A stretch of 64,000 nt of DNA from Megachile rotundata. Taxonomy: Eukaryota > Arthropoda > Insecta > Hymenoptera > Megachilidae. Of this stretch, positions 1 to 16,251 are shown one piece after another (position 1 is the stretch's first letter; every line of letters begins with the position of its first letter). The stretch spans positions 684,501-748,500 of the forward strand of contig NW_027473363.1 of assembly GCF_050947335.1 (NCBI RefSeq), given 5' to 3'. Made by a program: the position numbers and the translations under genes. The notes below the pieces were generated by a model that saw only the letters and a program-made list of their open reading frames with translations, searched no databases and was not told the DNA's origin.

Positions 1-141
1 CGCACAATCACATACGCACAATCACAATCGCACAATCACAATTACACAATCACACAATCACACAATCACACAATCACACAATCACACAATCACACAATCA
101 CACAGTCACACAATCACACAATCACAATCACGCAATCACAC

Positions 142-252
142 AATCCCGATCACACAATCACGATCACACAATCACGATCACACAATCACGATCACACAAT
201 CACGATCACACAATCACGATCACACAATCACGGTCACACAATCACGGTCACA
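142..252. repeat. CpG-bearing 14-mer run (AATCACGATCACAC)
   Basis: A 14-mer run in which the 8-mer half starts with G, creating CG and GATC in each unit. It opens with AATCCCGATCACAC and closes with CGGTCACAC followed by ACCACAC repeats. Confidence 0.88.
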
Positions 253-318
253 CAACCACACAACCACACAATCACACAATCACGCAATCACACAATCACA
301 CAATCACACAATCACACA

Positions 319-442
319 ATCACGATCACACAATCACGATCACACAATCACGATCACACAATCACGATACAACAATCACGATCACACAATCACGATACAA
401 CAATCACGATCACACAATCACGATCACACAATCACGGTCACA
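319..442. repeat. CpG-bearing 14-mer run with CGATACAAC units
   Basis: AATCACGATCACAC units alternate with two AATCACGATACAAC variants. The run closes with CGGTCACAC and then the AAAATCTTAC word, the usual exit of this module. Confidence 0.88.
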
Positions 443-960
443 CAATCACACAATCACAATCACAAAATCTTACACAATCACACAATCACACAATCACACA
501 GTCACACAATCACACAATCACAATCACGCAATCACACAATCCCGATCACACATTCCCGATCACACAATCACGATCACACAATCACGGTCACACAATCACG
601 GTCACACGCCCACACAACCACACAATCACACAATCACGCAATCACACAATCACACAATCACACAATCACACAATCACACACTCACACAATCACACAATCA
701 CATTCACACAATCACACAATCACACAATCTCACAATCACACAAACACATAATCACACAATAACACAATCACAATCACACAATCACAATCACACAATCACA
801 ATCACACAATCACAATCACACAATCACAATCACACAATCACAATCACACAATCACACAATCACACAATCAAACAATCACACAATCACACAATCACACGGA
901 CACACAATCTCACAATCACACAATCACACAATCACACAATCACACAATAACAATCACACA

Positions 961-2060
961 ACCACAGTCACACAATCACAATCACACAATCACACAATCA
1001 CACAATCACACAATCACTCAATCACACAATCACACAAACACACAATCACACAATCACAATCGCACAATCACAATCGCACAATCACAATCACACAATCACA
1101 ATTACACAATCACACAATCACACAATCACACAATCACACAATCACACAATCACACAATCACACAATCACACAATCACACAATCACTCAATCACACAATCA
1201 CACAATCACAATCACGCAATCACAATCACACAATCACACAGTCACACAATCACACAATCACAATCACGCAATCACAAAATCCCGATCACACAATCACGAT
1301 CACACAATCACGATCACACAATCACGGTCACACCATCACGGTCACACAACCACACAACCGCACAATCACACAATCACACAATCACACAATCACACAATCA
1401 CACAATTACACAATCACGCAATCACACAATCACACAATCACACAATCACACACTCACACAATCACACAATCACATTCACACAATCATACAATCACACAAT
1501 CTCACAATCACACAAACACATAATCACACAATCACACAATCACACAATCACACACTCACACAATCACACAATCACATTCACACAATCACACAATCACACA
1601 ATCTCAAAATCACACAATCACACAATCACACAACCACACAATCACACAATCACACAATCACAATCACACACTCACACAATCACACAATCACAATCACACA
1701 ATCACAATTACACAATCACACAATCACACAATCATACAATCACACAATCACACAATCACACAATCACACAATCACACAATCACACAATCACACAATCACA
1801 CAATCAAACATTCACACAATCACACAATCACACAATCACGATCACACACTCACCAACCACACAATCACAATCACACAATCACAATCACACAATCACACAA
1901 TTACACAAGGACACAATCACTCAATCACACAATCACACACTCACACAATCACACAATCACACAATCACACAATCACACAATCACACAATCACACAATCAC
2001 ACGATCACACGATCACACGATCACACAATCACACATTCACACAATCACACCATCACGCAG
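961..2060. repeat. Higher-order module, copy 1 (ACCACAGTCAC to CATCACGCAG)
   Basis: The module starts at ACCACAGTCAC. It then runs through AATCGCAC repeats, AATTACAC, CpG words, an ACCGCAC word, two AATCTCAC-type words, ACAAGGACAC and three ACGATCAC words, and ends at CATCACGCAG. Copies with the same order lie at 5291, 11571 and, shortened, 24461. This copy has local rearrangements relative to the later ones. Confidence 0.8.
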
Positions 2061-2307
2061 TCACACAATCACACAACCACACAATCACTCAATCACACAA
2101 TCACACAATCACACAATCACACAATCACACAATCACACAATCACACAATCACACAATCACACAATCACACAATCAAACAATCACACAATCACACAATCTC
2201 ACAATCAAACAATCACACAATCACACAATCACACAATCACACAATCACAATCACACAATCACACAATCACACAATCAAACAATCACACAATCACACAATC
2301 ACACAAT

Positions 2308-2597
2308 CACACAATCACACACTCACACAATCACACAATCACATTCACACAATCACACAATCACACAATTTCACAATCACAAAGTCACACAATCACACAA
2401 TCACACAATCACACAATCACACAATCACAATCACACAATCACACAATCAAACAATCACACAATCACACAATCACACAAGCACACAATCACTCAATCACAC
2501 AATCACACACTCACACAATCACACAATCACATTCACACAATCACACAATCACACAATCTCACAATCACACAAACACATAATCACACAATAACACAAT
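2308..2597. repeat. 290-bp tandem duplication, first copy
   Basis: The unit runs from the ACACTCACAC word through AATTTCACAATCACAAAGTC, ACAAGCAC and AATCTCAC to ACACATAATCACACAATAAC. All of these recur 290 bp later. Confidence 0.88.
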
Positions 2598-2887
2598 CAC
2601 ACAATCACACACTCACACAATCACACAATCACATTCACACAATCACACAATCACACAATTTCACAATCACAAAGTCACACAATCACGCAATCACACAATC
2701 ACACAATCACACAATCACAATCACACAATCACACAATCAAACAATCACACAATCACACAATCACACAAGCACACAATCACTCAATCACACAATCACACAC
2801 TCACACAATCACACAATCACATTCACACAATCACACAATCACACAATCTCACAATCACACAAACACATAATCACACAATAACACAAT
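2598..2887. repeat. 290-bp tandem duplication, second copy
   Basis: Repeats the preceding 290 bp. The difference I see is AATCACGC in place of AATCACAC near 2683. The sequence diverges after 2887, where a 14-mer run begins. Confidence 0.88.
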
Positions 2888-3068
2888 CACAATCACAAAA
2901 TCACAATCACACAATCACAATCACACAATCACAATCACACAATCACAATCACACAATCACAATCACACAATCACAATCACACAATCACACAATCACACAA
3001 TCAAACAATCACACAATCACACAATCACGGTCACACAATCAAACATTCACACAATCACACAATCACAC

Positions 3069-3208
3069 AATCACGATCACACAATCACGATCACACAATC
3101 ACGATCACACAATCACGATCACACAATCACGATCACACAATCACGATCACACAATCACGATCACACAATCACGATACAACAATCACGATCACACAATCAC
3201 GGTCACAC
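3069..3208. repeat. CpG-bearing 14-mer run
   Basis: About ten AATCACGATCACAC units, with one CGATACAAC variant near 3171. It is preceded by CGGTCACACAATCAAACATT and followed by AAAATCTTAC, the conserved flanks of this module. Confidence 0.9.
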
Positions 3209-3926
3209 AATCACACAATCACAATCACAAAATCTTACACAATCACACAAGCACACAATCACTCAATCACACAATCACACAATCACAATCACACAATCAC
3301 AATTACACAATCACACAATCACACAATCACACAATCACACAATCACACAATCACACAATCACACAATCACACAGTCACACAATCACACAATCACACAATC
3401 ACACAAGCACACAATCACACATTCACACAATCACACACTCACACAATCACACAATCACATTCACACAATCACACAATCACACAATTTCACAATCACAAAG
3501 TCACACAATCACACAATCACACAATCACAATCACACAATCACACAATCAAACAATCACACAATCACACAATCACACAAGCACACAATCACTCAATCACAC
3601 AATCACACACTCACACAATCACACAATCACATTCACACAATCACATTCACACAATCACACAATCACACAATCTCACAATCACACAAACACATAATCACAC
3701 AATAACACAATCACAATCACAAAATCACAATCACACAATCACAATCACACAATCACAATCACACAATCACAATCACACAATCACAATCACACAATCACAA
3801 TCACACAATCACAATCACACAATCACAATCACACAATCACAATCACACAATCACACAATCAAACAATCACACAATCACACAATCACGGTCACACAATCAA
3901 ACATTCACACAATCACACAATCACAC

Positions 3927-4066
3927 AATCACGATCACACAATCACGATCACACAATCACGATCACACAATCACGATCACACAATCACGATCACACAATC
4001 ACGATCACACAATCACGATACAACAATCACGATCACACAATCACGATCACACAATCACGGTCACAC
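3927..4066. repeat. CpG-bearing 14-mer run
   Basis: This is a duplicate of the run at 3069. The CGATACAAC variants are 844 bp apart and the AAAATCTTAC exits 858 bp apart, so this copy has one more 14-mer after the variant. Confidence 0.9.
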
Positions 4067-4498
4067 AATCACACAATCACAATCACAAAATCTTACACAA
4101 TCACACAAGCACACAATCACTCAATCACACAATCACACAATCACAATCACACAATCACAATTACACAATCACACAATCACACAATCACACAATCACACAA
4201 TCACACAATCACACAGTCACACAATCACACAATCACACAACCACAGAAGCACACAATCACACAATCACACAATCACACAATCACACAATCACACAATCAC
4301 ACAATCTCACAATCACACAAACACATAATCACACAATAACACAATCACAATCACAAAATCACAATCACACAATCACAATCACACAATCACAATCACACAA
4401 TCACAATCACACAATCACACAATCACACAATCAAACAATCACACAATCACACAATCACGGTCACACAATCAAACATTCACACAATCACACAATCACAC

Positions 4499-4646
4499 AA
4501 TCACGATCACACAATCACACAATCCCGGTCACACAATCACGATCACACAATCACGATCACACAATCACGATACAACAATCACGATCACACAATCACGATA
4601 CAACAATCACGATCACACAATCACGATCACACAATCACGGTCACAC
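4499..4646. repeat. CpG-bearing 14-mer run with an 8-mer and CCCGG insertion
   Basis: The run is interrupted after its first unit by AATCACAC and AATCCCGGTCACAC, and carries two CGATACAAC variants. The arrangement is shared only with the run at 13892. Confidence 0.88.
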
Positions 4647-4968
4647 AGTCACACAATCACAATCACAAAATCTTACACAATCACACAATCACACAATCAC
4701 ACAGTCACACAATCACACAATCACAATCACGCAATCACACAATCCCGATCACACATTCCCGATCACACAATAACGATCACACAATCACGGTCACACAATC
4801 ACGGTCACACAACCACACAACCACACAATCACACAATCACGCAATCACACAATCACACAATCACACAATCACACAATCACACACTCACACAATCACACAA
4901 TCACATTCACACAATCACACAATCACACAATCTCACAATCACACAAACACATAATCACACAATAACAC

Positions 4969-5178
4969 AATCACAATCACACAATCACAATCACACAATC
5001 ACAATCACACAATCACAATCACACAATCACAATCACACAATCACAATCACACAATCACAATCACACAATCACAATCACACAATCACAATCACACAATCAC
5101 AATCACACAATCACAATCACACAATCACAATCACACAATCACAATCACACAATCACAATCACACAATCACAATCACAC
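4969..5178. repeat. Pure CAC-type 14-mer run, 15 units
   Basis: AATCACAATCACAC is repeated 15 times without a base change, 210 bp in all. It directly follows the module word ACACATAATCACACAATAAC. The same slot carries 21, 22, 13, 11 and 45 units in other copies of the module. Confidence 0.93.
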
Positions 5179-5290
5179 AATCACACAATCACACAATCAA
5201 ACAATCACACAATCACACAATCACACAGACACACAATCTCACAATCACACAATCACACAATCACACAATCACACAAATAACAATCACACA

Positions 5291-6332
5291 ACCACAGTCA
5301 CACAATCACAATCACACAATCACACAATCACACAATCACACAATCACTCAATCACACAATCACACAAACACACAATCACACAATCACAATCGCACAATCA
5401 CAATCGCACAATCACAATCGCACAATCACAATTACACAATCACACAGTCACACAATCACACAATCACACAATCACACAATCACACAATCACACAATCACT
5501 CAATCACACAATCACAATCACGCAATCACAATCACACAATCACACAGTCACACAATCACACAATCACAATCACGCAATCACACAATCCCGGTCACACAAT
5601 CACGATCACACAATCACGATCACACAATCACGGTCACACCATCACGATCACACAACCACACAACCGCACAATCACACAATCACACAATCACACAATCACA
5701 CAATCACACAATCACACAATTACACAATCACGCAATCACACAATCACACAATCACACAATCACACACTCACACAATCACACAATCACATTCACACAACCA
5801 CACAATCACACAATCTCACAATCACACAAACACATAATCACACAATCACACAATCACACAATCACACACTCACACAATCACACAATCACATTCACACAAT
5901 CACACAATCACACAATCTCAAAATCACACAATCACACAATCACACAATCACACAATCACACAATCACACAATCACAATCACACACTCACACAATCACACA
6001 ATCACACAATCACACAATCACACAATCACACAACCACACAATCACACAAGCACACAATCACTCAATCACACAATCACACAATCACACAAGCACACAATCA
6101 CTCAATCACACAATCACACACTCACCAACCACACAATCACGATCACACAATCACAATCACACAATCACACAATTACACAAGGACACAATCACTCAATCAC
6201 ACAATCACACACTCACACAATCACACAATCACACAATCACACAATCACACAATCACACAATCACACAATCACACGATCACACGATCACACGATCACACAA
6301 TCACACATTCACACAATCACACCATCACGCAG
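5291..6332. repeat. Higher-order module, copy 2
   Basis: Closely matches the module at 11571. The offset is 6280 bp at the start and grows to 6288 by CATCACGCAG because of added 8-mers. One distinguishing base lies near 5646, where ACCATCACGATC here reads ACCATCACGGTC in the later copy. Confidence 0.87.
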
Positions 6333-7234
6333 TCACACAATCACACAACCACACAATCACTCAATCACACAAACACACAATCACACAATCACACAATCAC
6401 ACAATCACACAGTCACCAACCACACAAGCACACAATCACTCAATCACTCAATCACACAATCACAATCACACAATCACGCAGTCACAATCACACAATCACA
6501 ATCACACAATCACATAATCACACAATCACACAATCACACAATCAAACAATCACACAATCACACAATCACACACTCACACAATCACACAATCACATTCACA
6601 CAATCACACAATCACACAATTTCACAATCACAAAGTCACACAATCACACAATCACACAATCACAATCACACAATCACACAATCAAACAATCACACAATCA
6701 CACAATCACACAAGCACACAATCACTCAATCACACAATCACACACTCACACAATCACACAATCACATTCACACAATCACACAATCACACAATCTCACAAT
6801 CACACAAACACATAATCACACAATAACACAATCACAATCACAAAATCACAATCACACAATCACAATCACACAATCACAATCTCACAATCACAATCACACA
6901 ATCACACAATCACAATCACACAATCACAATCACACAATCACAATCACACAATCACACAATCACACAATCAAACAATCACACAATCACACAATCACGGTCA
7001 CACAATCAAACATTCACACAATCACACAATCACACAATCACACAATCACAATCACACACTCACACAATCACACAATCACACAATCACACAACCACACAAT
7101 CACACAAGCACACAATCACTCAATCACACAATCACACACTCACACAATCACACAATCACATTCACACAATCACACAATCACACAATCTCACAATAACACA
7201 ATCACACAATCACACAATCACACAATCACACAAT

Positions 7235-8197
7235 CACAATCACACAATCACGATCACACAATCACGATCACACAATCACGATCACACAATTACGGTCACA
7301 CAATCACACAATCACAATCACAAAATCTTACTCAATCACACAATCACACAATCACAATCACAAAATCTTAGTCAATCACACAATCACACAATCACAATCA
7401 CAAAATCTTACTCAATCACACAATCACACAATCACTCAATCACACAACCACACAATCACAATCACACAATCACAATTACAAAATCGCACAATCACACAAT
7501 CACACAATCACACAATCACACAATCACACAATCACACAATCACACAGTCACACAATCACACAACCACACAACCACACAATCACACAAGCACACAATCACT
7601 CAATCACACAATCACACACTCACCAACCACACAATCACAATCACACAATCACAATCACACAATCACAATCACACAATCACACAATTACACAAGGACACAA
7701 TCACTAAATCACACATTCACACACTCACACAATCACACAATCACACAATCACACAATCACACAATCACACAATCACACAATCACACGATCACACGATCAC
7801 ACGATCACACAATCACACATTCACACAATCACACCATCACGCAGTCACACAATCACACAACCACACAATCACTCAATCACACAATCACACAATCACACAA
7901 TCACACAATCACACAATCACACAATCACACAGTCACCAACCACACAAGCACACAATCACTCAATCACTCAATCACACAATCACAATCACACAATCACGCA
8001 GTCACAATCACACAATCACAATCACACAATCACACAATCACACAATCACACAATCACAAAATCACACAATCACACAATCACTCAATCACACAATCACACA
8101 ATCACACAATCACACAATCACACAATCACACAATCACAAAATCACACCATCACACAATCACACAGTCACACAATCACACAATCACACAATCACACAA
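7235..8197. repeat. Duplicated segment, upstream copy (8.05-kb spacing)
   Basis: Matches 15289-16251 with the same word order: an ATTACGGTCAC word, three AAAATCTTA words, ACAAGGACAC, ACGATCAC words, CATCACGCAG, AGTCACCAACCAC and ATGACACAATCACCC. The offset is 8054 at both ends, with small 8-mer differences inside. One AATCTTA word is followed by G here (near 7371) and by C in the other copy. Confidence 0.83.
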
Positions 8198-9318
8198 TGA
8201 CACAATCACCCAATCACACAATCACACAACCACACAATCACACAATGACACAATCAAACAATCACACAATCACACAATCACACAACCACACAATCACACA
8301 ATGACACAATCAAACAATCACACAATCACACAATCACACAATCACACAATCACACAATCACACAAGCACACAATCACACAATCACACAATCACACAAGCA
8401 CACAATCACAAAATCACACAATCACACAACCACACAATCACACAATGACACAATCAAACAATCACACAATCACACAATCACACAATCACACAATCACACA
8501 ATCACACAAGCACACAAGCACACAATCACACAATCACACAAGCACACAATCACAAAATCACACAATCACACAATCACACAACCACACAACCACACAATTA
8601 CACAAGGACACAATCACTCAATCACACAATCACACACTCACCAAACACACAAGCACACAATCACTCAATCACTCAATCACACAATCACAATCACACAATC
8701 ACGCAGTCACAATCACACAATCACAATCACACAATCACATAATCACACAATCATACAATCACAAAATCACACAATCACACAATCACACAATCACACAATC
8801 ACACAATCACTCAATCACACAATCACACAATCACACAATCACACAATCACACAATCACACAATCACACACTCACACAATCACACAATCACATTCACACAA
8901 TCACACAATCACACAATTTCACAATCACAAAGTCACACAATCACACAATCACACAATCACAATCACACAATCACACAATCAAACAATCACACAATCACAC
9001 AATCACACAAGCACACAATCACTCAATCACACAATCACACACTCACACAATCACACAATCACATTCACACAATCACACAATCACACAATCTCACAATCAC
9101 ACAAACACATAATCACACAATAACACAATCACAATCACAAAATCACAATCACACAATCACAATCACACAATCACAATCACACAATCACACAATCACAATC
9201 ACACAATCACAATCACACAATCACAATCACACAATCACACAATCACACAATCAAACAATCACACAATCACACAATCACGGTCACACAATCAAACATTCAC
9301 ACAATCACACAATCACAC

Positions 9319-9416
9319 AATCACGATCACACAATCACGATCACACAATCACGATCACACAATCACGATACAACAATCACGATCACACAATCACGATCAC
9401 ACAATCACGGTCACAC
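9319..9416. repeat. CpG-bearing 14-mer run
   Basis: Seven 14-mers including one CGATACAAC variant, with the conserved AAACATTCAC entrance and AAAATCTTAC exit. Confidence 0.89.
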
Positions 9417-9712
9417 AATCACACAATCACAATCACAAAATCTTACACAATCACACAATCACACAATCACACAGTCACACAATCACACAATCACAATCAC
9501 GCAATCACACAATCCCGATCACACATTCACGATCACACAATCACGATCACACAATCACGGTCACACAATCACGGTCACACAACCACACAACCACACAATC
9601 ACACAATCACGCAAGCACACAATCACACAATCACAATCACACAATCACATTCACACAATCACACAATCACACAATCTCACAATCACACAAACACATAATC
9701 ACACAATAACAC

Positions 9713-10006
9713 AATCACAATCACACAATCACAATCACACAATCACAATCACACAATCACAATCACACAATCACAATCACACAATCACAATCACACAATC
9801 ACAATCACACAATCACAATCACACAATCACAATCACACAATCACAATCACACAATCACAATCACACAATCACAATCACACAATCACAATCACACAATCAC
9901 AATCACACAATCACAATCACACAATCACAATCACACAATCACAATCACACAATCACAATCACACAATCACAATCACACAATCACAATCACACAATCACAA
10001 TCACAC
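9713..10006. repeat. Pure CAC-type 14-mer run, 21 units
   Basis: Twenty-one tandem AATCACAATCACAC units follow the ACACATAATCACACAATAAC lead-in. They are followed by AATCAAAC and ACAGACACACAATCTCAC, as at 5178. Confidence 0.93.
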
Positions 10007-10850
10007 AATCACACAATCACACAATCAAACAATCACACAATCACACAATCACACAGACACACAATCTCACAATCACACAATCACACAATCACACAATAAC
10101 AATCACACAACCACAGTCACACAATCACAATCACACAATCACACAATCAAACAATCACACAATCACACAATCACACAGACACACAATCTCACAATCACAC
10201 AATCACACAATCACACAATAACAATCACACAACCACAGTCACACAATCACAATCACACAATCACACAATCACACAATCACACAATCACACAATCACACAA
10301 TCACACAATCACACAATCACACAATCACACAGTCACACAATCACACAATCACACAATCACACAAGCACACAATCACACATTCACACAATCACACACTCAC
10401 ACAATCACACAATCACATTCACACAATCACACAATCACACAATTTCACAATCACAAAGTCACACAATCACACAATCACACAATCACACAATCAAACAATC
10501 ACACAATCACACAATCACACAAGCACACAATCACTCAATCACACAATCACACACTCACACAATCACACAATCACATTCACACAATCACACAATCACACAA
10601 TCTCACAATCACACAAACACATAATCACACAATAACACAATCACAATCACAAAATCACAATCACACAATCACAATCACAAAATCACAATCACACAATCAC
10701 AATCACACAATCACAATCACACAATCACAATCACACAATCACAATCACACAATCACAATCACACAATCACACAATCACACAATCAAACAATCACACAATC
10801 ACACAATCACGGTCACACAATCAAACATTCACACAATCACACAATCACAC

Positions 10851-10976
10851 AATCACGATCACACAATCACGATCACACAATCACGATCACACAATCACGA
10901 TCACACAATCACGATCACACAATCACGATACAACAATCACGATCACACAATCACGATCACACAATCACGGTCACAC
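10851..10976. repeat. CpG-bearing 14-mer run
   Basis: Nine 14-mers including one CGATACAAC variant, with the conserved flanks. Confidence 0.89.
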
Positions 10977-11150
10977 AATCACACAATCACAATCACAAAA
11001 TCTTACACAATCACACAAGCACACAATCACTCAATCACACAATCACACAATCACACAATCACACACTCACACAATCACACAATCACATTCACACAATCAC
11101 ACAATCACACAATCTCACAATCACACAAACACATAATCACACAATAACAC

Positions 11151-11458
11151 AATCACAATCACACAATCACAATCACACAATCACAATCACACAATCACAA
11201 TCACACAATCACAATCACACAATCACAATCACACAATCACAATCACACAATCACAATCACACAATCACAATCACACAATCACAATCACACAATCACAATC
11301 ACACAATCACAATCACACAATCACAATCACACAATCACAATCACACAATCACAATCACACAATCACAATCACACAATCACAATCACACAATCACAATCAC
11401 ACAATCACAATCACACAACCACAATCACACAATCACAATCACACAATCACAATCACAC
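11151..11458. repeat. CAC-type 14-mer run, 22 units
   Basis: Twenty-two units occupy the same module slot as at 4969 and 9713. One unit near 11419 carries AACCAC in place of AATCAC; the others look uniform. Confidence 0.92.
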
Positions 11459-11570
11459 AATCACACAATCACACAATCAAACAATCACACAATCACACAA
11501 TCACACAGACACACAATCTCACAATCACACAATCACACAATCACACAATCACACAAATAACAATCACACA

Positions 11571-12620
11571 ACCACAGTCACACAATCACAATCACACAAT
11601 CACACAATCACACAATCACACAATCACTCAATCACACAATCACACAAACACACAATCACACAATCACAATCGCACAATCACAATCGCACAATCACAATCG
11701 CACAATCACAATTACACAATCACACAGTCACACAATCACACAATCACACAATCACACAATCACACAATCACACAATCACTCAATCACACAATCACACAAT
11801 CACAATCACGCAATCACAATCACACAATCACACAGTCACACAATCACACAATCACAATCACGCAATCACACAATCCCGGTCACACAATCACGATCACACA
11901 ATCACGATCACACAATCACGGTCACACCATCACGGTCACACAACCACACAACCGCACAATCACACAATCACACAATCACACAATCACACAATCACACAAT
12001 CACACAATTACACAATCACGCAATCACACAATCACACAATCACACAATCACACACTCACACAATCACACAATCACATTCACACAACCACACAATCACACA
12101 ATCTCACAATCACACAAACACATAATCACACAATCACACAATCACACAATCACACACTCACACAATCACACAATCACATTCACACAATCACACAATCACA
12201 CAATCTCAAAATCACACAATCACACAATCACACAATCACACAATCACACAATCACACAATCACAATCACACACTCACACAATCACACAATCACACAATCA
12301 CACAATCACACAACCACACAATCACACAAGCACACAATCACTCAATCACACAATCACACAATCACACAAGCACACAATCACTCAATCACACAATCACACA
12401 CTCACCAACCACACAATCACAATCACACAATCACAATCACACAATCACACAATTACACAAGGACACAATCACTCAATCACACAATCACACACTCACACAA
12501 TCACACAATCACACAATCACACAATCACACAATCACACAATCACACAATCACACGATCACACGATCACACGATCACACGATCACACAATCACACATTCAC
12601 ACAATCACACCATCACGCAG
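11571..12620. repeat. Higher-order module, copy 3
   Basis: Near-identical to the module at 5291, with the same order of AATCGCAC, AATTACAC, CCCGGTCAC, ACCGCAC, AATCTCAAAATC and ACAAGGACAC words. Differences are mainly whole 8-mer gains. Confidence 0.87.
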
Positions 12621-13891
12621 TCACACAATCACACAACCACACAATCACTCAATCACACAAACACACAATCACACAATCACACAATCACACAGTCACCAAC
12701 CACACAAGCACACAATCACTCAATCACTCAATCACACAATCACAATCACACAATCACGCAGTCACAATCACACAATCACAATCACACAATCACATAATCA
12801 CACAATCATACAATCACAAAATCACACAATCACACAATCACACAATCACACAATCACTCAATCACACAATCACACAATCACACAATCACACAATCACACA
12901 ATCACAAAATCACACCATCACACAATCACACAATCACACAATCACACAATCACACAATCACACAATCACACAATCACACAATCACACAATGACACAATCA
13001 CCCAATCACACAATCACACAACCACACAATCACACAATGACACAATCAAACAATCACACAATCACACAATCACACAATCACACAAGCACACAATCACACA
13101 ATCACACAATCACACAAGCACACAATCACAAAATCACACAATCACACAATCACACAACCACACAACCACACAATTACACAAGGACACAATCACTCAATCA
13201 CACAATCACACACTCACACAATCACACAATCACACAATCACACAATCACACAATCACACAATCACACAATCACACAATCAAACAATCACACAATCACACA
13301 ATCACACAATCAAACAATCACACAATCACACAATCACACAATCACACAATCACACAATCACAATCACACAATCACACAATCACACAATCAAACAATCACA
13401 CAATCACACAATCACACAATCACACAATCACACAATCACACACTCACACAATCACACAATCACATTCACACAATCACACAATCACACAATTTCACAATCA
13501 CAAAGTCACACAATCACACAATCACACAATCACACAATCACAATCACACAATCACACAATCAAACAATCACACAATCACACAATCACACAAGCACACAAT
13601 CACTCAATCACACAATCACACACTCACACAATCACACAATCACATTCACACAATCACACAATCACACAATCTCACAATCACACAAACACATAATCACACA
13701 ATAACACAATCACAATCACAAAATCACAATCACACAATCACAATCACACAATCACAATCACACAATCACAATCACACAATCACAATCACACAATCACAAT
13801 CACACAATCACACAATCACACAATCAAACAATCACACAATCACACAATCACGGTCACACAATCAAACATTCACACAATCACACAATCACAC

Positions 13892-14039
13892 AATCACGAT
13901 CACACAATCACACAATCCCGGTCACACAATCACGATCACACAATCACGATCACACAATCACGATACAACAATCACGATCACACAATCACGATACAACAAT
14001 CACGATCACACAATCACGATCACACAATCACGGTCACAC
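13892..14039. repeat. CpG-bearing 14-mer run with an 8-mer and CCCGG insertion
   Basis: Same internal order as the run at 4499, including the interrupting 8-mer, the CCCGGTCACAC unit and two CGATACAAC variants. These two are closest relatives about 9.4 kb apart. Confidence 0.88.
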
Positions 14040-14335
14040 AGTCACACAATCACAATCACAAAATCTTACACAATCACACAATCACACAATCACACAGTCA
14101 CACAATCACACAATCACAATCACGCAATCACACAATCCCGATCACACATTCCCGATCACACAATAACGATCACACAATCACGGTCACACAATCACGGTCA
14201 CACAACCACACAACCACACAATCACACAATCACGCAATCACACAATCACACAATCACAATCACACAATCACATTCACACAATCACACAATCACACAATCT
14301 CACAATCACATAAACACATAATCACACAATAACAC

Positions 14336-14517
14336 AATCACAATCACACAATCACAATCACACAATCACAATCACACAATCACAATCACACAATCACAAT
14401 CACACAATCACAATCACACAATCACAATCACACAATCACAATCACACAATCACAATCACACAATCACAATCACACAATCACAATCACACAATCACAATCA
14501 CACAATCACAATCACAC
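14336..14517. repeat. Pure CAC-type 14-mer run, 13 units
   Basis: Thirteen units follow a slightly altered lead-in, which reads ACATAAACACATAATCAC instead of ACACAAACACATAATCAC. Confidence 0.92.
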
Positions 14518-15288
14518 AATCACACAATCACACAATCAAACAATCACACAATCACACAATCACACAGACACACAATCTCACAATCACACAATCACACAAT
14601 CACACAATAACAATCACACAACCACAGTCACACAATCACAATCACACAATCACACAATCACACAATCACACAATCACTCAATCACACAATCACACAAACA
14701 CACAATCACACAATCACAATCGCACAATCACAATCGCACAATCACAATCGCACAATCACAATCGCACAATCACAATTACACAATCACACAATCACACAAT
14801 CACACAATCACACAATCACACAATCACACAATCACTCAATCACACACTCACACAATCACACAATCACATTCACACAATCACACAATCACACAATCACACA
14901 ATCTCACAATCACACAAACACATAATCACACAATCACACAATCACACAATCACACACTCACACAATCACACAATCACATTCACACAATCACACAATCACA
15001 CAATCTCACAATCACACAATCACACAATCACACAATCACACAATCACACAATCACAATCACACACTCACACAATCACACAATCACACAATCACACAACCA
15101 CACAATCACACAAGCACACAATCACTCAATCACACAATCACACACTCACACAATCACACAATCACATTCACACAATCACACAATCACACAATCTCACAAT
15201 AACACAATCACACAATCACACAATCACACAATCACACAATCACAATCACACAATCAAACAATCACACAATCACACAATCACACAATCA

Positions 15289-16251
15289 CACAATCACACA
15301 ATCACGATCACACAATCACGATCACACAATCACGATCACACAATTACGGTCACACAATCACACAATCACAATCACAAAATCTTACTCAATCACACAATCA
15401 CACAATCACAATCACAAAATCTTACTCAATCACACAATCACACAATCACAATCACAAAATCTTACTCAATCACACAATCACACAATCACTCAATCACACA
15501 ACCACACAATCACAATCACACAATCACAATTACAAAATCGCACAATCACACAATCACACAATCACACAATCACACAATCACACAATCACACAGTCACACA
15601 ATCACACAACCACACAACCACACAATCACACAAGCACACAATCACTCAATCACACAATCACACACTCACCAACCACACAATCACAATCACACAATCACAA
15701 TCACACAATCACACAATTACACAAGGACACAATCACTAAATCACACATTCACACACTCACACAATCACACAATCACACAATCACACAATCACACAATCAC
15801 ACAATCACACAATCACACAATCACACGATCACACGATCACACGATCACACAATCACACATTCACACAATCACACCATCACGCAGTCACACAATCACACAA
15901 CCACACAATCACTCAATCACACAATCACACAATCACACAATCACACAATCACACAATCACACAATCACACAATCACACAGTCACCAACCACACAAGCACA
16001 CAATCACTCAATCACTCAATCACACAATCACAATCACACAATCACGCAGTCACAATCACACAATCACAATCACACAATCACAATCACACAATCACACAAT
16101 CACACAATCACACAATCACAAAATCACACAATCACACAATCACTCAATCACACAATCACACAATCACACAATCACACAATCACACAATCACAAAATCACA
16201 CCATCACACAATCACACAGTCACACAATCACACAATCACACAATCACACAA
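15289..16251. repeat. Duplicated segment, downstream copy (8.05-kb spacing)
   Basis: The counterpart of 7235-8197. The ATTACGGTCAC word lies at 15344 against 7290, and ATGACACAATCACCC at 16251 against 8197. Confidence 0.83.

Noticed and set aside
8301..9698. Open reading frame of 465 codons on the plus strand, and about 40 similar frames elsewhere
   Set aside because: The product is a cyclic repeat of TQSHNHTI or QSQSYNHNHTITII, is the same in all frames, and follows from word lengths 8 and 14 with no plus-strand stop in the consensus. There is no domain, no normal codon use and no gene context.
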